Positions 44,682-55,703 of a stretch of 64,000 bases of DNA are shown piece by piece. The position numbers and the translations under genes are program-made. The notes beneath the pieces were generated by a model that saw only the letters and a list, made by a program, of their open reading frames with translations, did not search any database and was not told where the DNA came from. Origin of the DNA: Pollutibacter soli (GTDB lineage: Bacteria > Bacteroidota > Bacteroidia > Chitinophagales > Chitinophagaceae); NCBI GenBank assembly GCA_029269725.1, contig JARJHS010000003.1:402292-466291 (forward strand). Reading direction: 5' to 3'. The first letter of the stretch is position 1; the number at the start of each line of letters is the position of its first letter.

Positions 44682-45671
44682 CTAACCGATATATCCGTTT
44701 AAAATTTTGTGGCTGATCTTTCTGCGTATATCTTCCGTTGTGAACGCGTGACGCATCGCTTCCAGGTTACATCTAAGGAAATGCGACTGCTTCCAGTTGA
44801 AAATAGTTTTCATCACTTCATACTCTGATCCGAGGGTAACATCTGAAATCGTCCGCGCATCTGTGTTAATACTCATCGAAATACCCTGGTCAAATATTTT
44901 CGCTGCAGGATGATCATCCATCCTGTCAACGACATTCGTTTGCACGTTACTGGTAGGGCATACTTCAAGATGAATATCATTTTCCCTGAGAAAATTGATG
45001 AGACCTCCATCTTCTATACTCCTTATGCCGTGACCGATGCGGGTTGGCCTGAAATTTTCCATCGTCTCCCAAACACTTTGCGGCCCCCGCGCTTCCCCTG
45101 CATGAGCAGTACAAAATATCTTATTCTCCCGCACAAATTGAAACGCAGCGATATGACTATCTATGGGAAATCCAGCTTCATCCGCAGCAATATCAAAAGC
45201 GGTTACTTTACTACCTTCAAAATCTTTTACAAGGTACGCTGTTTGCATACTTTGTGACTCCGCATAGTGTCTCAGCGTACATAGAATGATTGAAGCTTCT
45301 ATCCCCGTCTCTTCTATACACTTCACCACGGTATCATTGACTGTTGATACTACTTCATGTGCAGTCAACCCCTGCATTATGTGTTGTAATGGAGCAAAAC
45401 GCAATTCTGCATAAACAACATTGTCTGCCTTCAATTGACGGAAAAGATCCATAGTCACCAATTGCAATTGCTCCCTGGATTGCATCAACTCAAACCCGTT
45501 GATTGCTCTTTTTATGTAGTCCGCAAGATCGATGCATTTGGGCGGTGCTATAAAGGACTGCCTGAACGCTTCGTAAGTAGTCCCAGGTTTCAGTTCCTTT
45601 ACTATATCGTAACTAAGTGAACAGTCCAGGTGAAGATGCAGCTCTACTTTAGGAAGATGAGAAAAGTTCAT
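44682..45671 (-). CDS. add: Adenosine deaminase family protein
   Basis: 329 residues. Metal and catalytic motifs: ELHLHLDCS (N-terminal HxH), CTAHAGE (catalytic Glu), RIGHGIRS, LEVCPTSNVQT and SINTDARTISD (metal Asp). The position after HLHLD is Cys where Gly is usual. It deaminates adenosine (or adenine-like substrates) to inosine; the substrate among family members is not certain. Confidence 0.9.
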   Translation of the reverse strand: MNFSHLPKVELHLHLDCSLSYDIVKELKPGTTYEAFRQSFIAPPKCIDLADYIKRAINGFELMQSREQLQLVTMDLFRQLKADNVVYAELRFAPLQHIMQGLTAHEVVSTVNDTVVKCIEETGIEASIILCTLRHYAESQSMQTAYLVKDFEGSKVTAFDIAADEAGFPIDSHIAAFQFVRENKIFCTAHAGEARGPQSVWETMENFRPTRIGHGIRSIEDGGLINFLRENDIHLEVCPTSNVQTNVVDRMDDHPAAKIFDQGISMSINTDARTISDVTLGSEYEVMKTIFNWKQSHFLRCNLEAMRHAFTTEDIRRKISHKILNGYIG

Positions 45672-45741
45672 GTGAAAAATGGTAATGAAAAAATTCGGGC
45701 ATTGAATTTAAACAGACATTTTGAAACTTTCCACAATTAAA

Positions 45742-48042
45742 TCAGAAAGGATATCCGATGGCCAAATTATATACAAGGTTTTCGCTCCTCCACTTCGGAT
45801 CGCCGAACCTGATCTGGTCAAAAACCCAACGATCGCCGGCAGCAAGATAAGGTTTACGAAGCGGGAAGGCAACATCGATCCTGAGTACAAAAAAAGAAAC
45901 ATCAAAACGCAAACCCACACCGGTTCCTACAGCGAGCTCGCTCATGAAATTTTTTGTGAATTTGCCCCCAGGCTTTAATGGATCCTCATTATATAGCCAG
46001 ATATTTCCCGCATCTACGAATACAGCTCCGTGCACGATGGAAAATAATTTCGCACGTAATTCTGAATTGAATTCCAAACGCATATCACCTGACTGCTCTG
46101 CATAAAAATTATTCTCGCCATAATTTGGAGGAAGATAAGTACCAGGGCCCACTGATCTGCTACGGAATGCACGTATACTATTATTACCTCCGGCAAAAAA
46201 TTGTTTGATAAATGGAAGCGCAAGTGAATTTCCGTAAGGAACACCGAAACCCGCAAACACTCTGTTTGCCCATAACCCGTTTCCACCTGCTTTAAGATAA
46301 TACCGAAGGTCACCCTGCAAACGGAAATACTGCGAGAATGCTGCATTAAAAATCTTTGCTTCCTTTCCTGCTTTTACATTCGCACCGGAGACAAGTCCCG
46401 CAATATTTCCCGAGAGATCAATATTTCCATTGAAATAAAAACCATTCATCTGACGTGTGCCAATAAACGGATCGTATGTGTAGGTATAATTTGCTCCGAG
46501 GATAAATTGTTTTTCCACTGCTTTTTCCAGGGTCGGATTTTTTGCAGCACTATCCAGGAATTCCTGGGTAATCGCAATCGGCTGCACATAGTTTATGCTG
46601 ATTGGATTCAACTGATGTTCTTTGGCTAACGATTCTTTCCATACATACCCGTACTGCGCCCGGAAAGAATTCATCGTATATAACCGTTGCTTATTCAGAA
46701 TATCATATGCGAGCTGAATATTTGTTTTTGGAACAAATCCGCTGTTTGTATTAAAATTAAAAAACGGTACAACAAATTTAGGCAGACTCAGTGTAGTCTC
46801 CAGTCCGCCACGTAACGTGTTATACCCTTTAAATTGCCCGCTTACCTGTATTTCCATACCTCCGTATGCCTTCACAGTTAACAACTCACCCGCGCGGAAA
46901 GTATTTCTATTTCGCCAGCTGATACTCAATTGCGAGCCCAGGAGATTATTTGACTTCGTATTTCCATTCAGTTCTACCCGCAGGGATTTTTTTGGCAGCG
47001 GAGTTAAATAATACCAGGTGTTCAGCATTGCAGAATCGGCATCATTCGCATCTTCAAAACGGTTTTTGACAAACTTGAAAAGTCCCATAGTGATCAGGCG
47101 ATTGATCGTCATGTTGTGTTTTTCGCGATCATATATATCACCTGGTTTAAACAGGATCAGCTTGTCAAACATCTTTGGTTTGTATAGATTTCGCCGGTCC
47201 ACGATATGCATTCCGTTATATAAGCTTGCATTCGTTGCCACAGAATCCGAAGGTGGATTTCTTAATGAGAAATTGGTGAAGATGTACACTTCGTTAATTT
47301 TATAAGCTCTTCTCGCTACCCTTGGAGTTTCATTTTTTACATTGACATACAGATTTACTTTATGATCGCCGATCGTACTGTCAACAGTAACGATAATATA
47401 GTCCGGATTGAAAAAATAATAACCCTTCTGTTTCACCATTGCATCAATACGCTCGCGTTCACTTTCGATCACATCGAAATCATAATTCTTACCCACTTTA
47501 AGGAGGCTCTTTTTTTCCGTTGCGCGGACTTCCTGGTTGAGCGCTGCCGTTCCACTATCAAAATAAACTGCATTAATGATATATTGATCACCAGTTTCTA
47601 CCGTGAAAACTGATCTTGCCTTTTTCCCCTTCACAATAGTATCACCCGTAACAACAGAATTGAAAAACCCCTGGTTCTCCAGGTGGGATTTAAGCACATC
47701 CCTGTTAAAACCAAGATCAAGCTGACTCAGCAACACAGGTGCTTCACCTGTATTGTATTTTAATTTCCCAAGCAGCGAAGTTTCTTTTTTCGGTTTGCCT
47801 ACAGCATTATAAATCCAGAGTTTGATCGGCATGCCCAGTACGCGGCGATTGGGCTTCGGGCGAACAAGCGATTCAAGTTCGCTGCGCAAAGCTTTCTTTT
47901 TCTTTTTTTTAACGGGACCATCAATTTTCACTTTTGTACCTGTATACAATGCGTCACCGGCTGGAATATTTTTTGTTGAACTGCAGGATACTGCAATGAT
48001 CATTACAACGGGAACAAACCATATCAAAAATTTTCTGATCAT
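45742..48042 (-). CDS. tamL: TamL: lipoprotein TamA/BamA-type outer membrane assembly protein
   Basis: 766 residues. Signal peptide with lipobox AVSC (Cys 20), POTRA-type domains (~35-330), and a C-terminal Omp85 barrel with FAGGNNSIRAFRSRSVGPGTY (the conserved loop-6 RxR/G-type region) ending in IGYPF. Bacteroidota have this lipidated TamA form, TamL, paired with TamB and involved in outer-membrane homeostasis. Its ATG overlaps the tamB stop by 4 bases (ATGA), so the pair is translated together. Confidence 0.92.
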   Translation of the reverse strand: MIRKFLIWFVPVVMIIAVSCSSTKNIPAGDALYTGTKVKIDGPVKKKKKKALRSELESLVRPKPNRRVLGMPIKLWIYNAVGKPKKETSLLGKLKYNTGEAPVLLSQLDLGFNRDVLKSHLENQGFFNSVVTGDTIVKGKKARSVFTVETGDQYIINAVYFDSGTAALNQEVRATEKKSLLKVGKNYDFDVIESERERIDAMVKQKGYYFFNPDYIIVTVDSTIGDHKVNLYVNVKNETPRVARRAYKINEVYIFTNFSLRNPPSDSVATNASLYNGMHIVDRRNLYKPKMFDKLILFKPGDIYDREKHNMTINRLITMGLFKFVKNRFEDANDADSAMLNTWYYLTPLPKKSLRVELNGNTKSNNLLGSQLSISWRNRNTFRAGELLTVKAYGGMEIQVSGQFKGYNTLRGGLETTLSLPKFVVPFFNFNTNSGFVPKTNIQLAYDILNKQRLYTMNSFRAQYGYVWKESLAKEHQLNPISINYVQPIAITQEFLDSAAKNPTLEKAVEKQFILGANYTYTYDPFIGTRQMNGFYFNGNIDLSGNIAGLVSGANVKAGKEAKIFNAAFSQYFRLQGDLRYYLKAGGNGLWANRVFAGFGVPYGNSLALPFIKQFFAGGNNSIRAFRSRSVGPGTYLPPNYGENNFYAEQSGDMRLEFNSELRAKLFSIVHGAVFVDAGNIWLYNEDPLKPGGKFTKNFMSELAVGTGVGLRFDVSFFVLRIDVAFPLRKPYLAAGDRWVFDQIRFGDPKWRSENLVYNLAIGYPF

Positions 48043-51000
48043 AAGCCTTCAGACAGCTCCTTCTTCTGCTCGCGGGCCTTTCTGCGTTCTGCCCTGCGTT
48101 TTTCCTTCGCCTTCTGGCTCATGAATACTTGCCGGAACTTATTATAGTCTACAGTGATGATAAAACCAAGCCCGGTTTCAATGATATACCCCTCGAGAAT
48201 TCCTTCGTAAACATTTTTCCGGTAACCCCGTATCATATATCTGCCGTCCTGGCTCAATGCGTAATTCAATGAAATGTTTCCCGCTACATTTGTGGAACGC
48301 TGATTGCTTCCCTGTACTCCTTCCAATTCAAAATTGCTGCCGACGGTCACAGTAAGGCGATCGTTAAGTAATCGTTTTGATAACTCAACATTTAAATCAG
48401 TACGGTTTTGCCGACGGCCAGTGGTATAATCCTCTGTTGATGCAACATCAAAATTCACGTCAACTCCCTGTACCAAACTTGCTGCGAGTTGATTCAGCTG
48501 ATCAGTAAGTATTTTACTTACACTTGTGCGTGCAAACGATTCAGCAGAACCTGCAGTACTCGCCTGGAAGGGCGTTTCACTTACAAATCTTTTCAGAAGC
48601 AATAAAGCAAACACCTGTTTATTCAATTCTGAGGGTTCACGCCTGATCAACTCAAGTTTGTCCTGCACCGTTTGTACAACTTCCTTTCCGACAGTAATGT
48701 TGTCGTTTTCAGGAAGCGTAATATCAAATGAAATATCCGGCTTCATCAACTCACCTTTCATAATCAGGCTCACGCGGAAGGGAAGTTTCTGCCGGTAGGT
48801 GTTGCGTAAGGTAGCGTCAACACCCTCAAGTTGGTTTTCCACAAGATCTAACGGCGATGAATCAACTTTGTACACGGCCGTTATATCAACATCAGCCTCG
48901 GTTGCCTGCCCTTTCCAGATGATTTTACTTCCACTGTTGATATCGAATTTCCTTTTGATAAAATTGAATGTCAGCTCATATGTTCCTTCAGAAATCTCAT
49001 AGGATCCCGCAAGGGTTAACTCACCACCCGGATCAATCGCACCACTCAGTTGCCCCTCTCCTTTCATTCGCAAATAATCACCATTACCTTCATCCACCAC
49101 AAGCGTGAGAATCGCCTCTTTATTTATAGAAATATTTACGTTGATATCCATTCCCTGGAGCTCGGTCATAGCCATCGTATCTGCTAATATTTTATAGCTC
49201 GAGTCAATCCTCACGGAATCCATATCAAGAAACCGTACCACACCTTCACGTTGCTCGATCCCGGGCTCTGCAGAAGGAAGAACAACAGTAAGACTGGTGT
49301 TTTTATTAATCGTGATACTACCATCTACAGCCGGTGCAGTCGCTGTTCCTTTTATGGTAAGCCGCGCATCAAAATTTACCTGGCCATAATACAGCTTGTT
49401 GTCTTTTTTCGATGTGTTCATCGCTTTAAAATCATCAGCATTCAGTGCCAGATCAAACCTGTAATTGCGGTAATCATCAGTAAACGCAATTCCATTTAAA
49501 ATGGCCTTGTTTCCTGTAGAGTCGTTAATAGTGAAATTCTTCAACTCCACTCCACGATCCGTAAAATCGATTCCCTGTTTGTCAAGACTGAAATAACTGT
49601 TCAGTAATCCAAGATTGAACCTTGTTTCATTAAACAATAATTTCCCATCGACAGAAGGATCAGAAAGGGTGCCGGCAATTTTCAATTTGCCATTCAGGTA
49701 TCCTCTTGCATCGCGAATCATTCGCTGCGTCACACCTTCCAGTGTACTCAATTGTATTGCGCGGAAGTCAGCATCGAGATTCAGTTTGCCTTCACCGCCT
49801 GGTACAACCTGGTAATCACCAGTCACAGCAACATCATTTCCTTCACCGGATAGAGTGATATCTGCTTTAAAAAGATTTGCCTCTTCATTTCTAACTTTCA
49901 GGGCGAGCGTACCCAGCGTGTCTTTGCTGAATGCAAGATTTTCAACTTTCAGATCACTCGTAAACATGGGTTGCCTGAGCAGATTCATCAGCAATGCGCG
50001 GCCTGTAATCTGACCATCGATGGTGACGGTGTCCTGCTGAATAATATTCATCAGTGTACTTACTTCAAAACTCTGGAAGCTTACGTCGATCGGAGCGTTG
50101 AATGTATCTGAATAGCTGTTGATACTGAGTTCTTCATTGTTTCTTGTCAGTACAAATCTGTCGATATTGATTCCCTTACTTGAATACAGAATATTGTTTC
50201 CATCGTTCATGTACCAGGTTTTGTAATTCAACATAATCGGTTCAGGCCTGATCGAAAATGCAAGCAGGCCCTTTTCCGGGGTCGCTATTTTTGTTCCAAA
50301 CCTGTACCGGTCTTTTCCAGCTTTATCTTTTGTCGCTACTGATGTATTAATAGTATTGCTGTCTATAGCGGACCTGATATCTGTTCTGTACATCTGTATC
50401 GTTCCGGCACTCAATCTTTCCATAGAAATATCTACACGTAAGGAATCTTTATCAGCGCCTGCATCCATTCTCAGATCGCTCAACAGTATTGAATCGTACA
50501 ATAAGCGCGGCATACGCATATGCAATTCCGGCGCAGTTTCCGATTTCAAACGACCGTTAATAGTAATTGAATCTAATCTGTTCAGATCGGGAGTAATTGA
50601 ATGCAGAATGGGATGATCAATAAGTTTAGCATACAGGGTAAAATCGTACGGCTGGACAATAACGGCAGAATCGCCATCAACCGAAAAATAAGGCTTGATA
50701 GTTTGTAATATCACATCGCCCAACTCTGTCAGTTTATATGTTCCTTCAAGACCTGCATGTAACGGAGCACTTGCAAAACGAATAAACTGAGCACTATCAG
50801 TGAAACCGGCCGTCAGTTGCATGGTATCCATGAATACCCGAAGTGAATCATTTGCAATGGAAGTATTGACGAGTTCTAAATGCCCGTCAAGACTATCCGG
50901 ATGGACGTTATTAAAATCTGCACGAAGAGCTCCTTTGTATACCAGTGGCGTCGTACTTAAATTCAGTGCCTTTGCATTCAATGTATCCACGTTCAGATCT

Positions 51001-53111
51001 GCAATAAAACGCAGGCGCCCTGCAACAGAACCTTCAGCTTTCAGGTCGAAATTCAAGTTCGGATCCTGCATGGTTGCTTCGGCCCGGAACTGCTGATCGG
51101 TAATATTTCCATTCAATGCGAGATCGCGATATCGATATTGTTTGAGATCAATGGAATCAATCTTTCCGTTTAATTCAGCATTCATCGTTGCGGGTACATA
51201 ACCTTTTCCCTTAACCGAAAAATCAGCTGTTACTTCCCCAAACAAAGAATCATTTTGAATCAGTGTTCCCAGCTTGAGTTGACGGGTATACACCGAGAGA
51301 TCATATACTGCCTTTACAGAATCTCTGATCTGTATAAGGTTTCCTTTTACGCCTGCATCACCGAGATCAGAATCGATGTTCAGATCCACAAAAAGTTTGT
51401 TTATTCCACCCCTGAGTTTGCCTGCTATTGAAATTTTTTCCGGTACAGTGATATTCTGAGGAAGCGTACTATCTGGCAGAAATAACTGAAGATCACGTTT
51501 ACTTGTGCGGACATTTTTAATTGTAAGATCAAGTTGCATTTTCTCCGTTTCCATTACCATCGCAGCTGTTCCGCTCAGGTCCACATAGGTATTGTTCATC
51601 CCGCTGAGACGAACTTGTGGAAGATCAAGCCTTCTGAGGCTTCCGGAAATCCTGGAGTCAATGCTCCACGTTGCGTTTCTATCGCGGAACATTTTCTGTT
51701 TCGCGAGAGCCGGTACAAAAATCAATAGGTCGCTGTTCTTAACTCTCGTATCATCCAGATCAAGATGAAGATTGAGCAACCCGATATCTTTGCTTAGTGC
51801 ATCGATCGAAGGCCATCGGGCAGAAATCTCTTTACTGATGTGAGTGCCCGGAGTTTGAATATCCAAATCTTTCAGGTACGCTCCTGTATTCGTATACGCG
51901 AAATCTGTATGCAGCTGCTGAATTTTCAGCCCGCTTTTTTCACTCAGTCTGGCAGAGTCCATTTTTCCGGAAATACTGTCTGAACTGAAAATGAAATCTT
52001 TCAGTTTCACCGCAAGTTCTTTTACATCCAGATGTGAATAATCGATACCGTTATTCACCGGCTTCACATTATCATCATCATACCGGATATCATTCCTGGT
52101 TAGATCAATATCTTTTGCAGTAATTATCCAGGGTGCGGTACTACTGTCTTTGGGCTCTGTCGTATTTGGGTTAACGGCCTTTACAGCCTTCCCCATTTTT
52201 ACAACGATTGCTGAACTATCCAGCTTAAATTGGTTAAGGGCTATCCGGTTTTGCGAGAGGTCAAGTTTGTCAATATCGAGCACTAGCTGATTGAGATCGA
52301 TGGTATTGATCATGTGCTGCCCGGCGCTCTGGTACCGCCAGTGTATATCTTTCAAACTTATTTCTCTCAATCCCAGTGTAAGCGGTACGGAACTATCGGC
52401 GGCTTCTTCGATATCAGTAACGGTATTGATCAGCGGATCATCCTGGTGCAGTTGCGCAAATAAACCATGGATGCTGATCGATGGCGCTTTATAATTCATC
52501 GAATCAGGGTTTATTCCGATTTTCTCTATTTCGGCCTGGTCGAGTCTTGCATTGAAATTATTGCCGGATAAAACATCAGTATATATGAACCTGATGTCAG
52601 ACAGCTCCAGCTTGCGCAGAAAAAACTCAGGAGATTTTGAAGTCGTAGAAAGAGAAGTATCTTTTGTACCGGACGAGAACGCATCAATAATAAACTGAAA
52701 ATTAAACTGGGTGTCCGGAAGTGATCTCCTGATTTTTGAGTTCACTGATTGTATACGAATCAGGTCGGCTGAAAAATCACCGTGGATGAAACTCCACATA
52801 TTGAGATCTGCCCGGATCAGTCGTGCGGAGAGAAGAGTATCTTCTGTCCGATCTTCGATGTAAACATTATTCAATTCTAAAGCGGTGGGAAATTTCACAC
52901 GAAGATGTCCTATCGCGACTTTTGTTTCCAGTTTTCGCGACAACCAACCAACGGCTTTGTCTTTTGCCCAATTTTGAACACCAGGGGTTTGCAGCAGCAG
53001 TAAAACAATCAGTATAAGGAGAATGAGCGACCCGATTATCCACAGCAACACTTTACCTGCACGGCGTAAGACTGTTTTTACACGTATTTTTTTGCTTTCA
53101 TTGAAAGGCAT
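48039..53111 (-). CDS. tamB: Translocation and assembly module protein TamB
   Basis: 1690 residues. One N-terminal membrane helix (VLLWIIGSLILLILIVLLLL), a very long beta-helical region, and the C-terminal DUF490/TamB domain (about 1300-1690: ELTFNFIKRKFDINSGSKII, DVDITAVYKVDSSPLDLV). The DEPSELN region is followed by a positively charged tail (KEKRRAERRKAREQKKELSE). It spans the periplasm to move phospholipids or help barrel assembly with TamL. Longest gene of the window and first of the tamB-tamL operon. Confidence 0.94.
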   Translation of the reverse strand: MPFNESKKIRVKTVLRRAGKVLLWIIGSLILLILIVLLLLQTPGVQNWAKDKAVGWLSRKLETKVAIGHLRVKFPTALELNNVYIEDRTEDTLLSARLIRADLNMWSFIHGDFSADLIRIQSVNSKIRRSLPDTQFNFQFIIDAFSSGTKDTSLSTTSKSPEFFLRKLELSDIRFIYTDVLSGNNFNARLDQAEIEKIGINPDSMNYKAPSISIHGLFAQLHQDDPLINTVTDIEEAADSSVPLTLGLREISLKDIHWRYQSAGQHMINTIDLNQLVLDIDKLDLSQNRIALNQFKLDSSAIVVKMGKAVKAVNPNTTEPKDSSTAPWIITAKDIDLTRNDIRYDDDNVKPVNNGIDYSHLDVKELAVKLKDFIFSSDSISGKMDSARLSEKSGLKIQQLHTDFAYTNTGAYLKDLDIQTPGTHISKEISARWPSIDALSKDIGLLNLHLDLDDTRVKNSDLLIFVPALAKQKMFRDRNATWSIDSRISGSLRRLDLPQVRLSGMNNTYVDLSGTAAMVMETEKMQLDLTIKNVRTSKRDLQLFLPDSTLPQNITVPEKISIAGKLRGGINKLFVDLNIDSDLGDAGVKGNLIQIRDSVKAVYDLSVYTRQLKLGTLIQNDSLFGEVTADFSVKGKGYVPATMNAELNGKIDSIDLKQYRYRDLALNGNITDQQFRAEATMQDPNLNFDLKAEGSVAGRLRFIADLNVDTLNAKALNLSTTPLVYKGALRADFNNVHPDSLDGHLELVNTSIANDSLRVFMDTMQLTAGFTDSAQFIRFASAPLHAGLEGTYKLTELGDVILQTIKPYFSVDGDSAVIVQPYDFTLYAKLIDHPILHSITPDLNRLDSITINGRLKSETAPELHMRMPRLLYDSILLSDLRMDAGADKDSLRVDISMERLSAGTIQMYRTDIRSAIDSNTINTSVATKDKAGKDRYRFGTKIATPEKGLLAFSIRPEPIMLNYKTWYMNDGNNILYSSKGINIDRFVLTRNNEELSINSYSDTFNAPIDVSFQSFEVSTLMNIIQQDTVTIDGQITGRALLMNLLRQPMFTSDLKVENLAFSKDTLGTLALKVRNEEANLFKADITLSGEGNDVAVTGDYQVVPGGEGKLNLDADFRAIQLSTLEGVTQRMIRDARGYLNGKLKIAGTLSDPSVDGKLLFNETRFNLGLLNSYFSLDKQGIDFTDRGVELKNFTINDSTGNKAILNGIAFTDDYRNYRFDLALNADDFKAMNTSKKDNKLYYGQVNFDARLTIKGTATAPAVDGSITINKNTSLTVVLPSAEPGIEQREGVVRFLDMDSVRIDSSYKILADTMAMTELQGMDINVNISINKEAILTLVVDEGNGDYLRMKGEGQLSGAIDPGGELTLAGSYEISEGTYELTFNFIKRKFDINSGSKIIWKGQATEADVDITAVYKVDSSPLDLVENQLEGVDATLRNTYRQKLPFRVSLIMKGELMKPDISFDITLPENDNITVGKEVVQTVQDKLELIRREPSELNKQVFALLLLKRFVSETPFQASTAGSAESFARTSVSKILTDQLNQLAASLVQGVDVNFDVASTEDYTTGRRQNRTDLNVELSKRLLNDRLTVTVGSNFELEGVQGSNQRSTNVAGNISLNYALSQDGRYMIRGYRKNVYEGILEGYIIETGLGFIITVDYNKFRQVFMSQKAKEKRRAERRKAREQKKELSEGL

Positions 53112-53244
53112 ATCAACTCTGCTGACGACATTTTTTTGGCTGAATCCGACCGGACAATTCTCTTTCAGAACTTACCGGTGTGCAACGATCATGCTCGATC
53201 AACAAAAGAGAGAGACAGATGATTGCAGGTTCAGTTACTGCAAT

Positions 53245-53276
53245 AAAAAAAGCCTGCCAGTAACAGCAGACTTTTT
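53245..53276 (-). terminator. Terminator of the acetylxylan esterase gene
   Basis: AAAAAG-C-CTGC / GCAG-A-CTTTTT with 8-base loop and T-run on the minus strand, 57 bases past the esterase stop at 53333 and 134 bases before the tamB start. Confidence 0.75.
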
Positions 53277-53332
53277 ACCGAATATTGGAATAAAACGAAC
53301 CTAGCTTAAAATCAGCTTCCGGGCACACCGGT

Positions 53333-54643
53333 TCATGGTTTCAGGTTCATTTTTTCTAGCAGCCAGGTGGTAATAATTTCACGTTGTTCAGGGTAGGTCC
53401 AGTGACCAGTTTCAGGTGCGAGGTACAGGGATTTTGGTGCGGTGATTACATTATAGGAAGCATACATTGACGTTGGGGGACAAGTTTCGTCATTAAAGCC
53501 CCACGAATATATACCAGGAACTTTTAACAATTTTGAGAAGTTAACCACATCATAATAACATACGGTATTGATTTTGTCTTTCTTATCATTGAATGCAAGA
53601 TTATTGCCAGTAAAAAAATGGGGCCAGCCTCCTGCTCTTCCGTGCAGGTAGCCGGTGACGTCACTTAGCGCCGGATAAAATGCTCCAAGAAATTTCACAC
53701 GTGGATCGAGTGCAGCAGTGATGATCGATAGTGCCCCACCCTGGCTGCCTCCGGTCACGCCCAGGTTCACACCGTCAAACTGAGGCATGCTGACCAGAAA
53801 ATCGTTTGCACGAACACATCCGAGATAAACTCTTTTGTAGTAAAAACGGTCCCTGTCATCCAGGTTGTAATTCCAGTACCCAGCGAATGCACCGGCACCA
53901 AGATTTGTATAGACAATCGGATCGAGGTTTACAGGTATGCCATGAATACCGATCTCCAGTGTGATTACTCCTTTTTCTGCAACTGCAATATTACCGGCAT
54001 AGGGTCTAACACCAGCACCAGGCACTGTAAGCAACGCTGGATATTTTCCTGGTTTTTTAGGCACGCAAAGAATTCCATAAACACGGGCAGTAGCAGGAAA
54101 ATTCTGCAGGTTCAGGTGATAGACATCAACTTTTTCAGTACACCTTTCAGGCATGAGCGTCATGCGCGCATCCATAGGGATGGCAGCCAAAGCTGCCTTT
54201 GCAGAATCCCAGAAGGCAACAAAGTCTGATGGATTAGTAACTGTAGGTTGTATTTTCTCGGGGTCGAATCCTGCTGTTCCTGCCCATTTGTAATCTTTTC
54301 CATTAACCGTTGCCGTTACAGTACAACGCAGGAAGCCAGGCGTTTTCATGGTGCCTCCCTCAAGCACCGTTTTTCCATCTTTGAGTTTTGTTGAACCAGT
54401 CTTTGTTGCAGGCATTTTCTCCGGGCCGATTTCATATCTGATATCTGCATCCGGCACGGGATTCCCATCTTTTAAAACCGAAACTATAAACTTTACCGGC
54501 TCTCCTGTCTTGTACAACCAGTTGCTGTGATCGGGTGCAACCACCACCTTGTAGAATTGTTGCTGCGGTTGCGCAGTTAGGCGCACGACTCCACTTAAAA
54601 GGAATGCCCCAATTAAAAACAAAGCATGCTTTTTCATAAACAA
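53333..54643 (-). CDS. Acetylxylan esterase / cephalosporin-C deacetylase-like (AXE1, CE7) hydrolase
   Basis: 436 residues. Signal peptide to TAQ (~24), an N-terminal Ig-like domain (~25-120) and an alpha/beta-hydrolase domain. Catalytic triad: Ser in TGGSQGGAL, Asp in GFNDETCPP and His in ETGHW; the CE7 features YGILCVP and GVTGGSQGG fit AXE1. It removes acetyl groups from xylo-oligosaccharides in the periplasm. Not clustered with other xylan genes. The start could also be the ATG at residue 3. Confidence 0.9.
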   Translation of the reverse strand: MFMKKHALFLIGAFLLSGVVRLTAQPQQQFYKVVVAPDHSNWLYKTGEPVKFIVSVLKDGNPVPDADIRYEIGPEKMPATKTGSTKLKDGKTVLEGGTMKTPGFLRCTVTATVNGKDYKWAGTAGFDPEKIQPTVTNPSDFVAFWDSAKAALAAIPMDARMTLMPERCTEKVDVYHLNLQNFPATARVYGILCVPKKPGKYPALLTVPGAGVRPYAGNIAVAEKGVITLEIGIHGIPVNLDPIVYTNLGAGAFAGYWNYNLDDRDRFYYKRVYLGCVRANDFLVSMPQFDGVNLGVTGGSQGGALSIITAALDPRVKFLGAFYPALSDVTGYLHGRAGGWPHFFTGNNLAFNDKKDKINTVCYYDVVNFSKLLKVPGIYSWGFNDETCPPTSMYASYNVITAPKSLYLAPETGHWTYPEQREIITTWLLEKMNLKP

Positions 54644-54955
54644 TTTTTACTGTTTAATAGATTGAATTTCCTTCTGAATAAAATTTTATTTCAGAACAGG
54701 ATATCCGGTTTTGATCTTTGTTGAAAATCAGGTTTGACTTAGGGGTATTTTTTGTAAGGGCCAGGGCTATCAGTAGTCAGGGATGACAAATTAATTGAAA
54801 AAAAAATTAGTAACCATCGGAATAAATATTTTTTTCTTTCCACCGAAACTACATGCAGATAAAAGAATGGGCAGGATTCATCCTACAGCACAGGATGGTT
54901 TACAGAGGTTAATCGCTAATTTAGATTTTACAAAAGACGATTCAGCCAAGTTATT
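54644..54955. other. Divergent intergenic region, esterase / lutABC
   Basis: Contains the palindrome AATAAAATTTTATT (54677-54690), which could be an operator, and A/T-rich promoter-like sequence. No small gene is supported. Confidence 0.45.
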
Positions 54956-55693
54956 ATGATTGCAGGATTGTTTGTGCCTTGCTATATTGATCAGTTTTAT
55001 CCTGAAGTTGCCATCAATACATTGCAATTACTGGAAAAATTGGGCTGCCAGGTAAAATTCCCGATGAATCAAACCTGTTGTGGGCAGCCGATGGCCAATT
55101 CCGGATTCGCGCATCTGGCTAAGAAATGCGACGATCTGTTTATTGAAAACTTCGCCGGACTGGATTACATCGTTTGCCCTTCGGGAAGCTGCACTCTTCA
55201 CATAAAAGAGCATCTGCATAGCAAAACCGATGAGGCAACGGCGACAAACCTGCGTAAGGTTGTATATGAGTTAACTGAATTTCTTACAGATGTTTTGAAA
55301 ATAGGTCATCTTCCTGCTGAGTTTAATCATAAAGTGAGTCTTCATCAAAGTTGTCATGGTCTTCGGGGATTAATGCTGTCACAGATGAGTGAACTGATGG
55401 CCTCTCCATTTTCAAAGCCCACACAGCTTCTGAAAATGGTAAAGGGTATTGAGCTTGTTGATCTCGATCGGCCGGATGAATGTTGTGGTTTTGGTGGAAC
55501 TTTCTGTGTCACTGAAGAAGCAGTCAGTGTGAAGATGGGAAAGGATCGTGTAATGGATCACTTGCATCACCACACAGAAGTGATCACCGGTGTCGATATG
55601 AGTTGCCTCATGCATATGGAGGGCATTCTGAAACGAATGAAAAGCCCGGTGAAAGTGAAACATATCGCTGAAATATTAAATCACCAATATTAA
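54956..55693 (+). CDS. lutA: Lactate utilisation protein A (Fe-S oxidoreductase subunit)
   Basis: 245 residues. Two CCG domains: NQTCCGQPMANSG (~36-48) and DECCGFGGTFCVTEE (~178-192), ligands for Fe-S or quinone-oxidoreductase chemistry as in LutA/LldE. Part of the lutABC L-lactate oxidation system; lutB begins 10 bases after the stop. Lactate oxidation itself is family knowledge. Confidence 0.94.
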   Translation: MIAGLFVPCYIDQFYPEVAINTLQLLEKLGCQVKFPMNQTCCGQPMANSGFAHLAKKCDDLFIENFAGLDYIVCPSGSCTLHIKEHLHSKTDEATATNLRKVVYELTEFLTDVLKIGHLPAEFNHKVSLHQSCHGLRGLMLSQMSELMASPFSKPTQLLKMVKGIELVDLDRPDECCGFGGTFCVTEEAVSVKMGKDRVMDHLHHHTEVITGVDMSCLMHMEGILKRMKSPVKVKHIAEILNHQY

Positions 55694-55703
55694 TTGTTGC
55701 AAG